Below are positions 17,442 to 25,299 of a DNA stretch of 64,000 bases, in pieces. Under the pieces are notes generated by a model. It was not told where the DNA came from, did no database searches, and saw only the letters and a program-made list of their open reading frames with translations. The translations under genes were made by a program, and so were the position numbers. Where the stretch lies: the NCBI GenBank assembly GCA_029262795.1, contig JAJCYT010000012.1, forward strand, positions 62,001-126,000, in the 5' to 3' direction. Numbering within the stretch: position 1 is the first letter of the stretch; every line of letters begins with the position of its first letter. This DNA comes from Candidatus Fraserbacteria bacterium (GTDB lineage: Bacteria > Bipolaricaulota > Bipolaricaulia > RBG-16-55-9 > JAJCYT01).

Positions 17442-18770
17442 ATGCCTAAAAGGATGTTAAACGCTTATCAGGCCAAATGCACCACGGCAGAAGAAGCGGT
17501 CAAGGCCATTCGCAGTGGACAACGATTGTATGCCAGTGGCAATGCAGCCACGCCCTTTGTGTTGTTGGAAGCCCTGGCAAAACGCGGCCCAGAACTTTCT
17601 AATGTTGAAGTACTGCATGTGCTCTTATTTGACAAAGAAAAAGTCGATCCCCTTTCACTGCCTGCATTCCCTGAACTGGGCAATAACTTTAGACACAACT
17701 CTCTTTTTGTCGGGCCAGCTGACCGCAATGCGGTCAATGATGGACGCGGCGACTATATTCCTGTGTTTCTGTCTGAAATTCCACAGTTGATACGCACCGA
17801 ATTACAACCGGATGTTGCCCTGATTCACACCTCACCTCCAGATGAACATGGCTTTCTCAGCCTGGGTGTAGAGTGTGTCAGTACGCTGGCCGCCGTGGAA
17901 ACTTCGGAAACCATTATTGCCCAGGTGAACGAGCAAATGCCGCGCACGCTGGGCAACGTGTTTGTGCATCAGTCGCAAGTGGATCACATCGTCGAGGTGG
18001 ATGAACCCTTACCAACATTGGAAATCACAGACACCGACGATGTTGCAGATCAGATTGCCTGGCATGTTTCCATGCTGATTGAAAATGGCGCCACCTTACA
18101 GATGGGCATCGGCGCCATTCCTGATGCGGTCTTAAAATTGTTAAAATACCATCAGGACTTGGGCGTTCATACCGAAATGGTCTCTGATGGGGTGATGAAC
18201 CTGATCGAGCAGGGCGTAATCACAGGCAATGGCAAAACCCTTCACCGTGGAAAGGTAATCACCTCCTTTGTGTTGGGCTCGGACACGCTTTACGATTACG
18301 TGCAAAACAACCCTTCTTTTGAAGTGCATCCTGCCGACTATACCAACGACCCGTTTATCATTGCGCAGAATGAGAAAATGGTGGCAATCAACTCCGCCAT
18401 CGAAGTGGATTTGACCGGCCAGGTGTGTGCCGATTCCATTGGACGAAAGATTTACAGTGGAATCGGGGGACAAGTGGACTTCATTCGCGGGGCAGCCCGC
18501 TCCAAGCAGGGCAAACCCATTATCGCGCTGCCTTCCACGGCCAGAGGGGGAACGATTTCACGAATTACCCCTTGCCTCACAGAAGGCGCAGGCGTGGTCA
18601 CCACCCGAGGCGATGTGCGCTATGTGGTCACCGAGTATGGTGCAGCCAACCTTTATGGGAAGAATTTGCGAGAGCGCGCCCGTGCATTGATTGAAATTGC
18701 ACACCCAGATTTTCGAGAAACCCTTGAGCGTGACTTCTTTGAACAAATGCCTTCGGCAAGCAAAGTCTAA
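17442..18770 (+). CDS. Acetyl-CoA hydrolase/4-hydroxybutyrate CoA-transferase family
   Basis: The 442-residue enzyme belongs to the family I CoA-transferases that includes acetyl-CoA hydrolase and 4-hydroxybutyrate or succinyl-CoA:acetate CoA-transferases. Features are QMGIGAIPDAV near residue 220, HTEMVSDG with Glu245 at the position of the catalytic glutamate, GGQVDFIRGA near residue 345, and VTEYGAANLYGKNLRERA near residue 400. It could recycle CoA while releasing acetate, giving ATP-saving acetate exchange in low oxygen. The ATG has GCGAGG upstream. Regulation by the tandem Fnr-like boxes is likely. The precise acyl substrates are not determined. Confidence 0.88.
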   Translation: MPKRMLNAYQAKCTTAEEAVKAIRSGQRLYASGNAATPFVLLEALAKRGPELSNVEVLHVLLFDKEKVDPLSLPAFPELGNNFRHNSLFVGPADRNAVNDGRGDYIPVFLSEIPQLIRTELQPDVALIHTSPPDEHGFLSLGVECVSTLAAVETSETIIAQVNEQMPRTLGNVFVHQSQVDHIVEVDEPLPTLEITDTDDVADQIAWHVSMLIENGATLQMGIGAIPDAVLKLLKYHQDLGVHTEMVSDGVMNLIEQGVITGNGKTLHRGKVITSFVLGSDTLYDYVQNNPSFEVHPADYTNDPFIIAQNEKMVAINSAIEVDLTGQVCADSIGRKIYSGIGGQVDFIRGAARSKQGKPIIALPSTARGGTISRITPCLTEGAGVVTTRGDVRYVVTEYGAANLYGKNLRERARALIEIAHPDFRETLERDFFEQMPSASKV

Positions 18771-18799
18771 GAAAGACGCTCTGGCATTAAAATGATGTA

Positions 18800-19588
18800 T
18801 TATGAAAGTGTGATATCCAAATACAGCATCACAATCAGGCCGATAATAAATCCCAGAGTGGCCAGTTTTTCGTGACCTTGGCGATGGGTTTCGGGTAAAA
18901 TTTCATGACTGATCACATACAGCATCGCGCCAGCAGCAAAGCCCATAGCATAGGGCATCAACGGTTCAGCCAATTGCACTGCAAAGGCACCAAACACGGC
19001 CAAGGGAATTTCCACCAAACCAGCGCGAATGCCTACAAAACTGGCATAATAAAAGGACCCAAAGCCCACACTCACCGCAGAAACAGCCACAGCCAACCCT
19101 TCGGGAATGTTTTGAATGCCAATGGCCAGCATCAGTTTTATTGCATTGTTCAAATCGCCTGAACCAAATCCCACCCCAACAGCCAACCCTTCAGGCATAT
19201 TGTGTAAGGTAATGGCGATGATGAATAGCCAAACCCCTTGAATGCGTTTGTTGCTGGGTCCTTCTGGCCCTTTGAGCAAATGGAGGTGGGGCGTCCAACG
19301 ATCGGCAAAGCCCATGACCAAGGCGCCAAATGCCAGCCCTGTAATCACGGTATACACCCCGCCCACGTCAATGCCTGGCAAAATTAAGCTGGTAAAGCTT
19401 GCGGTTAACATGACGCCCGCTGCAAAACCCAAAGCGGTGTCTATGATTTTTTGTGAAGGGTTACGCCACAACAGGACAGCAAGTGCCCCAAAGGTGTTGA
19501 AGAGGGTGATAATCAGGCCAGCCATCAGACCCTGCAACACAGGCTGATCTGATGCAATTGCAACAAACAGCTCCTCCAAGCCCAACAT
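18800..19588 (-). CDS. ZIP family divalent metal transporter
   Basis: The 262-residue protein has about eight membrane segments and the two metal-site helices of ZIP transporters: ITLHNMPEGLAVG near residue 130 and IGIQNIPEGLAV near residue 160, with HEILPE near residue 235. It resembles bacterial ZupT-type uptake carriers for zinc, iron or manganese. The cytosolic loop is histidine-poor (HLHLLKGPEG). It is convergent with the CoA-transferase gene. A 9-bp inverted repeat 17-37 bp upstream of the start could be an operator for a metal-responsive regulator. Confidence 0.9.
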   Translation of the reverse strand: MLGLEELFVAIASDQPVLQGLMAGLIITLFNTFGALAVLLWRNPSQKIIDTALGFAAGVMLTASFTSLILPGIDVGGVYTVITGLAFGALVMGFADRWTPHLHLLKGPEGPSNKRIQGVWLFIIAITLHNMPEGLAVGVGFGSGDLNNAIKLMLAIGIQNIPEGLAVAVSAVSVGFGSFYYASFVGIRAGLVEIPLAVFGAFAVQLAEPLMPYAMGFAAGAMLYVISHEILPETHRQGHEKLATLGFIIGLIVMLYLDITLS

Positions 19589-19604
19589 ACAATCCCTTTT
19601 CTAA

Positions 19605-19625
19605 ATTGAGAAAACCTTTCTCAAT
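19605..19625. promoter_or_regulatory. Inverted repeat upstream of ZIP gene
   Basis: ATTGAGAAA (19605-19613) and TTTCTCAAT (19617-19625) are perfect 9-bp arms separated by three bases. The position suits an operator of the ZIP gene; it could instead be a weak terminator for the Crp/Fnr gene, since a run TTTAG follows on the minus strand. A second hairpin (TATTTAAGGG/CCCTTAAATA, 19637-19663) overlaps the stop codon of that gene. Confidence 0.45.
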
Positions 19626-19656
19626 GAAATGTTATGTATTTAAGGGCATTTCTCCC

Positions 19657-20457
19657 TTAAATAGCCATTATATCTGGACTGGCGACAGGCTCTAAATAAA
19701 GCTCGGCCAACCCTTTGATGGCATCTGTGTTTGTCAACACCACGCGGTTTCGGTGGAGTTGAATCCAGCCGCGCTGCTCAAATTTCCTCAAGGTTCGGAT
19801 CGTGGTTTCAGTGGTTAGACCGGCCATTTGAGCCAGTTCGCCACGCTTGAGTTCAAGCCCCACATCCACCCCTTCAGCATTTTCAAACCCATATTTTTCT
19901 GAGAGTCTGAGTAACAAATTGGCCACTCGTTCGTTGCTGCCTTCATAGGCAGTTTCCACGAGCTTGCTTTCGAACATTCTCATTTCCTGTGACAAAGTTT
20001 CGATGAAGGAAATGGCGATGTCGGGTGATTCTCTGATGATGTCCAAAAATGCCCTGCGTTCAATGAAACGAAGGGTGGTTGCTTCCATCGTTTCGGCGTG
20101 GCTATCATAGACGTCGCCGCCAAAGACGGTTTCTGCACCCAACACATCTCCCGTTGAGAAAACACGCAAGATCATCTTTTTTCCAGAGCTTGTGCGTTTG
20201 GACAATTTTGCTTTGCCAGAACAAATTAGATAGAAACCAAAGGCAGGCTCGCCTTCGTGAAAAATTTCTTCATGTGGCCCATAACTCACCAATCGAGTGA
20301 GATCAAAAAATGTAGCTTTCAAATCTGGTTTTAGACCACTAAACAACCAGTGGTTGCTGAGTTTATAGGCTTCAGCCTCATTCGCATTCAGGGATTTGGG
20401 GGAGTCTGCTAAGGCTCTGTGAGACAGAGTCGCTTGTAAGTTGATGGCTGTGGTCAT
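19657..20457 (-). CDS. Crp/Fnr family transcriptional regulator, no Fe-S cysteines
   Basis: The 266-residue regulator has a cyclic-nucleotide-type sensor fold (EEIFHEGEPAFGFYLICSGKAKL near residue 80), a dimer helix and a C-terminal helix-turn-helix with recognition segment LTTETTIRTLRKFE. The Glu and Arg that contact the GA and T of TTGAT/TGTGA half-sites are present. The N-terminal cysteine cluster of oxygen-sensing Fnr is absent, so it is closer to Dnr/Crp types that sense NO, CO or a nucleotide. It is the best local candidate for the regulator of the TGAT-N4-ATCA boxes, though no box lies upstream of this gene itself. The ATG follows AAGGAGGGG by five bases. Confidence 0.88.
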   Translation of the reverse strand: MTTAINLQATLSHRALADSPKSLNANEAEAYKLSNHWLFSGLKPDLKATFFDLTRLVSYGPHEEIFHEGEPAFGFYLICSGKAKLSKRTSSGKKMILRVFSTGDVLGAETVFGGDVYDSHAETMEATTLRFIERRAFLDIIRESPDIAISFIETLSQEMRMFESKLVETAYEGSNERVANLLLRLSEKYGFENAEGVDVGLELKRGELAQMAGLTTETTIRTLRKFEQRGWIQLHRNRVVLTNTDAIKGLAELYLEPVASPDIMAI

Positions 20458-20604
20458 GGTCCCCTCCTTAAAAGTAATTCATCTATTTAGGATATTAAAC
20501 TCTTTTTATCTGTTTGTCAAGAGACAACATCTCCTTCACAGCCATCCAGATGAATAAAACTTTTTTCTGAAGGTTATTCCAAGGCCTTCATCAAATTCCA
20601 GTGC

Positions 20605-20994
20605 TTAGTTTAGCGGTTGAGTCAGGTCGTTGAGGGTGGTTTCTTTTAAAAAAATTTCGATTTCATTTTGTAATGCTTTCCACTGAGGAAACCTATGAAA
20701 GGGGGTGTCTGAAGCAGGAACTTCGTGGCTGGATTCCTGACGATCAAGCAGCATCATAATATCATACAATGAAATCTCTTCAGGGCTTCGATCAAAAGAA
20801 TATCCTCCATAACGGCCAGGGATGGAGCATAAAAACCCCTCCTTTACCAAGACTTGAAATGTTTTTGAAAGGGACGGCGCAGGCACCTCCAATTGGGCTG
20901 CCAGTTCCTGAATGGTATAAATTTGATCTTGAGGATGTTGGGCCATTTCTGCCAACCCACGAATCGCATATTTACAACTCTTGGAAAATAGCAT
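20605..20994 (-). CDS. Rrf2 family regulator without cysteine cluster
   Basis: The 129-residue protein shows the Rrf2 winged helix (CKYAIRGLAEMAQH, then APSLSKTFQVLVKEGFL and GRYGGYSF). The C-terminal cysteines that hold a Fe-S cluster in IscR or NsrR are missing; the region reads QESSHEVPASDTP. It may sense something else or act through the second Rrf2 protein. It is divergent from that gene, and the intergenic region carries two Fnr-like boxes 69-102 bp upstream of this start codon. Confidence 0.88.
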   Translation of the reverse strand: MLFSKSCKYAIRGLAEMAQHPQDQIYTIQELAAQLEVPAPSLSKTFQVLVKEGFLCSIPGRYGGYSFDRSPEEISLYDIMMLLDRQESSHEVPASDTPFHRFPQWKALQNEIEIFLKETTLNDLTQPLN

Positions 20995-21062
20995 GTGCTT
21001 GCCCCTGTCCTATTTTGAGTCAAATATGTTAATAGAATGTCAACATAAACCTGTCGATACGA

Positions 21063-21096
21063 TGATCAAAATCAATGCAGCCATTGATTTGCATCA
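21063..21096. promoter_or_regulatory. Tandem Fnr-like boxes between two rrf2 genes
   Basis: TGATCAAAATCA (21063-21074) and TGATTTGCATCA (21085-21096) are both perfect TGAT-N4-ATCA cores with centres 22 bp apart. No strong -10 is seen at the expected distance in either direction (TAAACC rightward, CATTCT leftward), so which gene is controlled, or whether control is repression, is open. Confidence 0.7.
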
Positions 21097-21203
21097 TAGA
21101 TTCTTGTTCAGCAAAGGGGTAAACCATTGGAGTGCTTGCCTGGAATGGCGTTTTCAATTAGTATTTCAGTAATTAGGATAATAATATCTAAAAAGGGTCT
21201 GTA

Positions 21204-21641
21204 ATGATTTATTCCAAAGAGTGTGAATATGCCATTCGTGCCATGACATATTTGGCCCAACATGCGGATCGCCGTTGTATGGCCAAAGAAATCGCCGAAA
21301 AAGAAAACTTGCCCCAGCACTTTCTGAGCAAAATTTTGCAAACCCTGGTCAGAGAAAAACTATTGGAATCGGCCAAAGGGCCAAAGGGAGGGTTTCAACT
21401 TTCTAAGCCCGCCAAAACTATTACTCTGTATCATATCAAAAAGTTTGTGGACGGGGTTGATGATTTAAATGAATGTGCCGTTGGCCTGACCAAATGCAAC
21501 GATGAAATGCCCTGCCCTCTGCACGACGATTTCAAACCTATCCGTGAAAAGGTCAAAAATTACTTAAAAAGCACTTCGTTGGCTGACATGACCAAAGCCC
21601 TGGATAATAAAAAGAAAATCAGCAAAGCCGCATCAGGTTAG
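21204..21641 (+). CDS. Rrf2 family regulator with Fe-S type cysteines
   Basis: The 145-residue protein has the Rrf2 helix-turn-helix (SKECEYAIRAMTYLAQH; LSKILQTLVREKLL; GPKGGFQLS) and the cysteine motif C-x6-C-x5-C in NECAVGLTKCNDEMPCPLHD. This motif usually ligates a redox- or NO-sensitive Fe-S cluster in IscR, NsrR and RsrR relatives. Its position beside a Crp/Fnr gene and low-oxygen genes fits a role as redox sensor. Divergent from the cysteine-less Rrf2 gene, it may be controlled by the shared boxes. Confidence 0.9.
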   Translation: MIYSKECEYAIRAMTYLAQHADRRCMAKEIAEKENLPQHFLSKILQTLVREKLLESAKGPKGGFQLSKPAKTITLYHIKKFVDGVDDLNECAVGLTKCNDEMPCPLHDDFKPIREKVKNYLKSTSLADMTKALDNKKKISKAASG

Positions 21642-21693
21642 CCAGCATCAAGTTTTTGAATTCAAGCAACTTTCAAATGCCTTCCTTCTAAGT

Positions 21694-22149
21694 TTATGAT
21701 TGTTGTTGTTGTTTGTTTCTACTGCCTAAGGCCACCGTCAGCACCGGTACCGGACTCAGACGGACGACTTTTTCTGCAACGCTGCCCATCAGCACATGAT
21801 CCAGTCCACGCCTACCGTGGGTGCCCATCACAATCAGATCCACTTCAAGCTGTTCGACATATTGCAAGATGGTGTGGGCAGGCTGGCCTTCCTGAAAAAC
21901 CGTTTCCATCTCTTCAAGCCCTTCTTCTTTCAACTGCTGAAGGCCCTGCGCCAACACCTCTTGACCAAACTCGATCTGAGCCTTAGGGTCAGGGTCCGAG
22001 TAGCCTAGATACTCAACAGCCGTGAGCGGTTCCCTCACATGAAGCAGGAACACCTTTGCTGCAAATTGTTCAGCCAACTCAGCCGCTTCGTGTAAGGCTT
22101 TTTCACTGCCTGGAGAGCCATCCAAAGGCACAAGTATTTTCCGATACAT
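21694..22149 (-). CDS. Universal stress protein, UspA family
   Basis: The 151-residue protein begins MYRKILVPLDGSPGSEKAL and has the canonical ATP motif GTHGRRGLDHVLMGS (G-x2-G-x9-G-S). It is the last gene of a four-gene operon (channel, usp, hibernation factor, usp). ATP binding is likely. It ends in a glutamine-rich tail (NKQQQQS). Confidence 0.9.
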   Translation of the reverse strand: MYRKILVPLDGSPGSEKALHEAAELAEQFAAKVFLLHVREPLTAVEYLGYSDPDPKAQIEFGQEVLAQGLQQLKEEGLEEMETVFQEGQPAHTILQYVEQLEVDLIVMGTHGRRGLDHVLMGSVAEKVVRLSPVPVLTVALGSRNKQQQQS

Positions 22150-22181
22150 GGGATCTCCTTTCTCAATTGATGCGCACTCAC

Positions 22182-22529
22182 TTAGTCAGACTCTTGAGCC
22201 AATTGCTGATTCAATATTTTTTCCTGCTGATGGTCACCCAGCTTCTCTTTAAAATCTTTCAATTGTCGTTTCATGGCATTGATTGGTTGCTGCACTGTCA
22301 TGTTAAGATCATGAGATTCATGCGATGCTTTGATAATCTTTTTACGTGGCAAATGTGCAATTAAATTGAGGCTGTAAAGCTGGTTTTTTTGTGCAAAGTG
22401 AATGTCAATACTGATGATCTGGTTATAAAATTTCTGCAATTCTTCAAGCTTTGCCATCAAATTTTCGCGCACGTCTTCTGGGATACCTGCATGCATCTCG
22501 GAAACTTTGATTTTGGTGTTATTGTTCAT
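22182..22529 (-). CDS. hpf: Ribosome hibernation-promoting factor family protein
   Basis: The 115-residue protein matches the short HPF/YfiA fold: a first strand (KIKVSEMHAG), helix 1 (ENLMAKLEELQKFYNQI), strands with IDIHFAQ and YSLNLIAHLPRKKII, and helix 2 (AINAMKRQLKDFKEKLG type). Short HPF proteins bind the 30S decoding region and silence 70S ribosomes. Its place between two usp genes, under an Fnr-like promoter, suggests that translation is shut down when oxygen is exhausted. It lacks the C-terminal dimerisation domain of long HPF. Confidence 0.85.
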   Translation of the reverse strand: MNNNTKIKVSEMHAGIPEDVRENLMAKLEELQKFYNQIISIDIHFAQKNQLYSLNLIAHLPRKKIIKASHESHDLNMTVQQPINAMKRQLKDFKEKLGDHQQEKILNQQLAQESD

Positions 22530-22564
22530 GGCTCCTCCAGATTTGGTTGAATGTTGATTCTATG

Positions 22565-23089
22565 CTACATGGCAGCTGAAACCGGCACGGTCAACACAGG
22601 ACACGTTGTTTTTTCCATCACTGCCCTGGACACACTGCCCAATGCACGAAGTTTGCCCAAGCCATGCAGTGCTTCGAACCCCATCACAATCATGTCGGCA
22701 TCGATGCGTTGAGCCAGCAAAATGATTTGATCGGCTGGATCTCCTACCAGCCCCCTGGTTTCATAGCCCACATCCTCTTCTTCCAGTTGTTTGGCAAGCG
22801 TGTTGGCAACAGACTGAGCCGTTTTCATCGCCTGGTCAACGGTAAAGGGTTTGGCCTCAATGTCGGTGGGTGGATTTCCTGAGAAGTGAAGGTCGTAAAC
22901 CATCCCATAGGACACCATAGGTATGGTGGCTGCTTCGCTATCAGCTCTTGTAATCTGACGATAAATCTGCTCTGGCATGACATGGCAGACCATCACCTCA
23001 GCCTCCAGACGTTTTGCCATCTGACCCGCTGTTTTTACGACTTCTGCGGCGAAAGTGTCTTCGTCAACGGCGACTAAAATACGTGTCAT
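22565..23089 (-). CDS. Universal stress protein, UspA family (variant motif)
   Basis: The 174-residue protein begins MTRILVAVDEDTF. The ATG at 23089 overlaps the stop of the upstream channel gene (ATGA) and has AGGAG, so the longer start at 23122 is rejected. The nucleotide loop GFEALHGLGKLRALGS has one extra residue relative to the canonical motif, exactly as in the paralogue encoded before pckA. The two proteins also share the MPEQIYR/MPDELYR segment. They look like a duplicated pair placed in two operons with the same box architecture. Confidence 0.9.
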   Translation of the reverse strand: MTRILVAVDEDTFAAEVVKTAGQMAKRLEAEVMVCHVMPEQIYRQITRADSEAATIPMVSYGMVYDLHFSGNPPTDIEAKPFTVDQAMKTAQSVANTLAKQLEEEDVGYETRGLVGDPADQIILLAQRIDADMIVMGFEALHGLGKLRALGSVSRAVMEKTTCPVLTVPVSAAM

Positions 23090-23943
23090 GATTTGTCTCC
23101 TTTCTGACGCAAATAAATCCACCAGTAAATGCCAGCGACCATCAATCCACCGCCAATCACGTTGCCCAAGGTGACGGGCAGGAGGTTGCCCAAAAACCCG
23201 TAAAAAGTAATTTCGGTGATCACACCTTGAGTTATTGAAAGGGCTTCAAGTGAATGCTGCATCAACATGCCCATTGGAATGAAATACATATTGGCCACAC
23301 TGTGCTCAAACCCCATTGCCACAAATGCCGTGATTGGAAATAGAATGGAGAGGATCTTATCCGTGGTTGTGCGCGCACTGAAGCAAAGCCAAACCGCAAG
23401 GCACACCAACGCATTGCACAGCATCCCCAGGGTCAGCGCCTGGCCAAACTCAAGCGACACCTTGGCTTGGGCAATTTTTAGCGCATTTAAGCCAACCATA
23501 AACTGATCCGCTGTCCAGTGTTGTGAAGCAAAAACCAGCCCAACGGTTGCCAGTGCGCCAATCAGATTGCCCACATAAACAATGCCCCAGTTGCGAAACA
23601 ATCGCTTCGTGCTGACTTTCTTGCTGGCCCAGGCCATCACGATCAGATTGTTTCCGGTAAACAGTTCCGCACCAGCCACCACCACCAGAATCAATCCCAG
23701 GCTGAACACAATGCCACCAAGCAACCGATTGAGACTGAAGCTCAGACCCGAATCCGCCGTTGCCAGCGTGGCAAAAGCTGCCCCAAGCGAAATAAACGCA
23801 CCGGCTAAAACAGACAAACCAAAGGTCGTCCAAAAATCCTGTTTGGCTTTTTGCACCCCCACAGTTTCCACACGGTGGGCCATGTCCTTGGGTGCATACG
23901 CATCTGCTTGGATACCTGTTGGGGCAACATTTTTTTCGCTCAT
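23086..23943 (-). CDS. Formate/nitrite transporter family channel
   Basis: The 285-residue protein has six membrane segments and FNT hallmarks: AGAFISLGAAF near residue 40, AELFTGNNLIVM near residue 95 and the pore motif GFEHSVANMYFIP near residue 205. FocA and NirC carry formate or nitrite across the inner membrane; which anion is moved here is not decided. The ATG at 23943 has GAGGTGA, better than the GTG at 23952. It leads the operon with two usp genes and the hibernation factor, behind tandem Fnr-like boxes. Confidence 0.93.
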   Translation of the reverse strand: MSEKNVAPTGIQADAYAPKDMAHRVETVGVQKAKQDFWTTFGLSVLAGAFISLGAAFATLATADSGLSFSLNRLLGGIVFSLGLILVVVAGAELFTGNNLIVMAWASKKVSTKRLFRNWGIVYVGNLIGALATVGLVFASQHWTADQFMVGLNALKIAQAKVSLEFGQALTLGMLCNALVCLAVWLCFSARTTTDKILSILFPITAFVAMGFEHSVANMYFIPMGMLMQHSLEALSITQGVITEITFYGFLGNLLPVTLGNVIGGGLMVAGIYWWIYLRQKGDKS

Positions 23944-23965
23944 TGTCGTCACCTCGGTTCATTTC

Positions 23966-24028
23966 ATTGAACAGGATGCAATGAGAAAACAATATGATTC
24001 TGATCAGAGTTGGTTGTGATTTTAATCA
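23966..24028 (-). promoter_or_regulatory. Tandem Fnr-like boxes and -10 of FNT-usp-hpf-usp operon
   Basis: TGATTCTGATCA (23995-24006) and TGATTTTAATCA (24017-24028) are perfect cores with centres 22 bp apart. On the minus strand TTCAAT at 23966-23971 is centred 32 bp from the proximal box; the same hexamer occurs at the same distance in the usp-pckA promoter. A divergent VIT gene starts 115 bp away but has no obvious -10 at the matching distance. Confidence 0.75.
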
Positions 24029-24142
24029 TTGAGCCAAAAGGTCAAAAATTGAACCCTTTTCCTATCGGAATAATCTGATTCATGATTTATAATTTGATAT
24101 AAATCTCAAACAAGGCTTTCCTTCATTGGAGGTTCAACATCG

Positions 24143-24931
24143 ATGGTTTTTTCAAAAAAGCTGGAACAAGCCAGGGCCAGTTTTCTCAGCCGAGTCAAAG
24201 CCGGTGGCATCGGCCTTATTCCCGCTTCCCAAAAAGAATCGCACGGTGGGGCAGGCGCTTATGTGGGCGACATGGTGTATGGGGGACTCGATGGCATTGT
24301 CACCACCTTTGCCATTGTCAGTGGGGTGGCGGGGGCACAGCTGGGTTCAAGCATCATTTTGATTTTGGGATTGGCCAACTTGCTGGCAGATGGATTTTCG
24401 ATGGCCACTGGTGCCTATCTATCGGCCAAAAGTGAACGCGAATATTATGACTGGGAACGACAGCGAGAATCCAAGGAGGTTGAAAATTTCCCTGAAAGCG
24501 AATTAATTGAACTCTACGACATCTACTTGGAGCAAGGTTATTCTGAACAAGATGCCAAAACGCTGGTCGAAATTAAATCCCGCAATGCCGAACGCCTGGT
24601 TGATGCCATGATGGTCGAAGAACTCAACATGTTGCCCAGCGAACGAAAACCAATTTACAGCGGCATGGCCACCTTCGTCTCATTCATCATTGCGGGCGTG
24701 GTGCCTTTGCTGGCATACCTGATTGGGTTCTTTGTGGTTATCCCATCAGATATGGCTTTTTATGTCTCTTTAAGCTTATCAGGCCTCACTTTGTTTGGAT
24801 TGGGCGCCGCCAAGAAATTTGTAACGGGGCTCAATCCCTTTAAAAGTGGCCTTGAAATGATGCTGGTTGGCGGACTCGCCGCTGCCGTCGCTTATTTGGT
24901 GGGTGATCTCTTAAAGGGCATTGGTCAATAA
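24143..24931 (+). CDS. VIT1/CCC1 family iron/manganese transporter
   Basis: The 262-residue membrane protein has the VIT family start VYGGLDGIVTTFAIVSGVAGA near residue 47, the second helix LADGFSMATGAYLS near residue 82, and a cytosolic helical domain with acidic residues (SEREYYDWERQRESKEVE; AERLVDAMMVEELNM). Family members move Fe2+ or Mn2+ out of the cytosol. The divergent regulatory region with the FNT operon carries Fnr-like boxes, and a further imperfect core (TGATATAAATCT, 24095-24106) lies closer. It is convergent with the oxidase operon. Confidence 0.9.
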   Translation: MVFSKKLEQARASFLSRVKAGGIGLIPASQKESHGGAGAYVGDMVYGGLDGIVTTFAIVSGVAGAQLGSSIILILGLANLLADGFSMATGAYLSAKSEREYYDWERQRESKEVENFPESELIELYDIYLEQGYSEQDAKTLVEIKSRNAERLVDAMMVEELNMLPSERKPIYSGMATFVSFIIAGVVPLLAYLIGFFVVIPSDMAFYVSLSLSGLTLFGLGAAKKFVTGLNPFKSGLEMMLVGGLAAAVAYLVGDLLKGIGQ

Positions 24932-24947
24932 CTCCATTTAGGGTATC

Positions 24948-25298
24948 TTACTTTCGTTTTCTTTGATGCCAAAGCAGATAAAATGGATCTTTCCCCCAAA
25001 AGCCGGTTAAAGCCGCATAGGTGCCAACCACAACCAAAACGATGCCCACAGGATCACCCCAGCCCACGCGCGATGCATAATAAAAACAAGCGCCAATCAA
25101 ACCCAATCTTGTAATTCGATCAGTGGGGCTGAGTTTTCCAGGTTTGACAACAACCGCAGATTCAGGCTCAGGTGTGGGCAGACCCAGCATGTCGTACTTC
25201 GGTTTTTCGGTATCAAACTCTCCGCGTCGCAGGCCGACTAAGATCAAACCAACAATGCTCACACCCAATCCTGCTGCCAGCCATTCCAGGGGCGTCAT
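24948..25298 (-). CDS. DUF2892-like small membrane protein of oxidase operon
   Basis: The 116-residue protein has an N-terminal membrane helix (WLAAGLGVSIVGLILVGL), a polar proline-rich loop and a C-terminal hydrophobic region RLGLIGACFYYASRVGW that ends ALTGFWGKDPFYLLW. This C-terminal pattern resembles the DUF2892 (YgaP-type) membrane domain, although the usual TG-x-C-P-Y is replaced by TGFWGKDPFY. It begins one base after the stop of the fused cytochrome subunit gene, so it is probably an assembly or accessory subunit of the oxidase. Confidence 0.6.
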   Translation of the reverse strand: MTPLEWLAAGLGVSIVGLILVGLRRGEFDTEKPKYDMLGLPTPEPESAVVVKPGKLSPTDRITRLGLIGACFYYASRVGWGDPVGIVLVVVGTYAALTGFWGKDPFYLLWHQRKRK

Positions 25299-25299
25299 A

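Noticed and set aside
24095-24106. TGATATAAATCT as a box for the VIT gene
   Set aside because: It has one mismatch in an A+T-rich area and no partner at 22 bp; it is mentioned only as a possible extra site.
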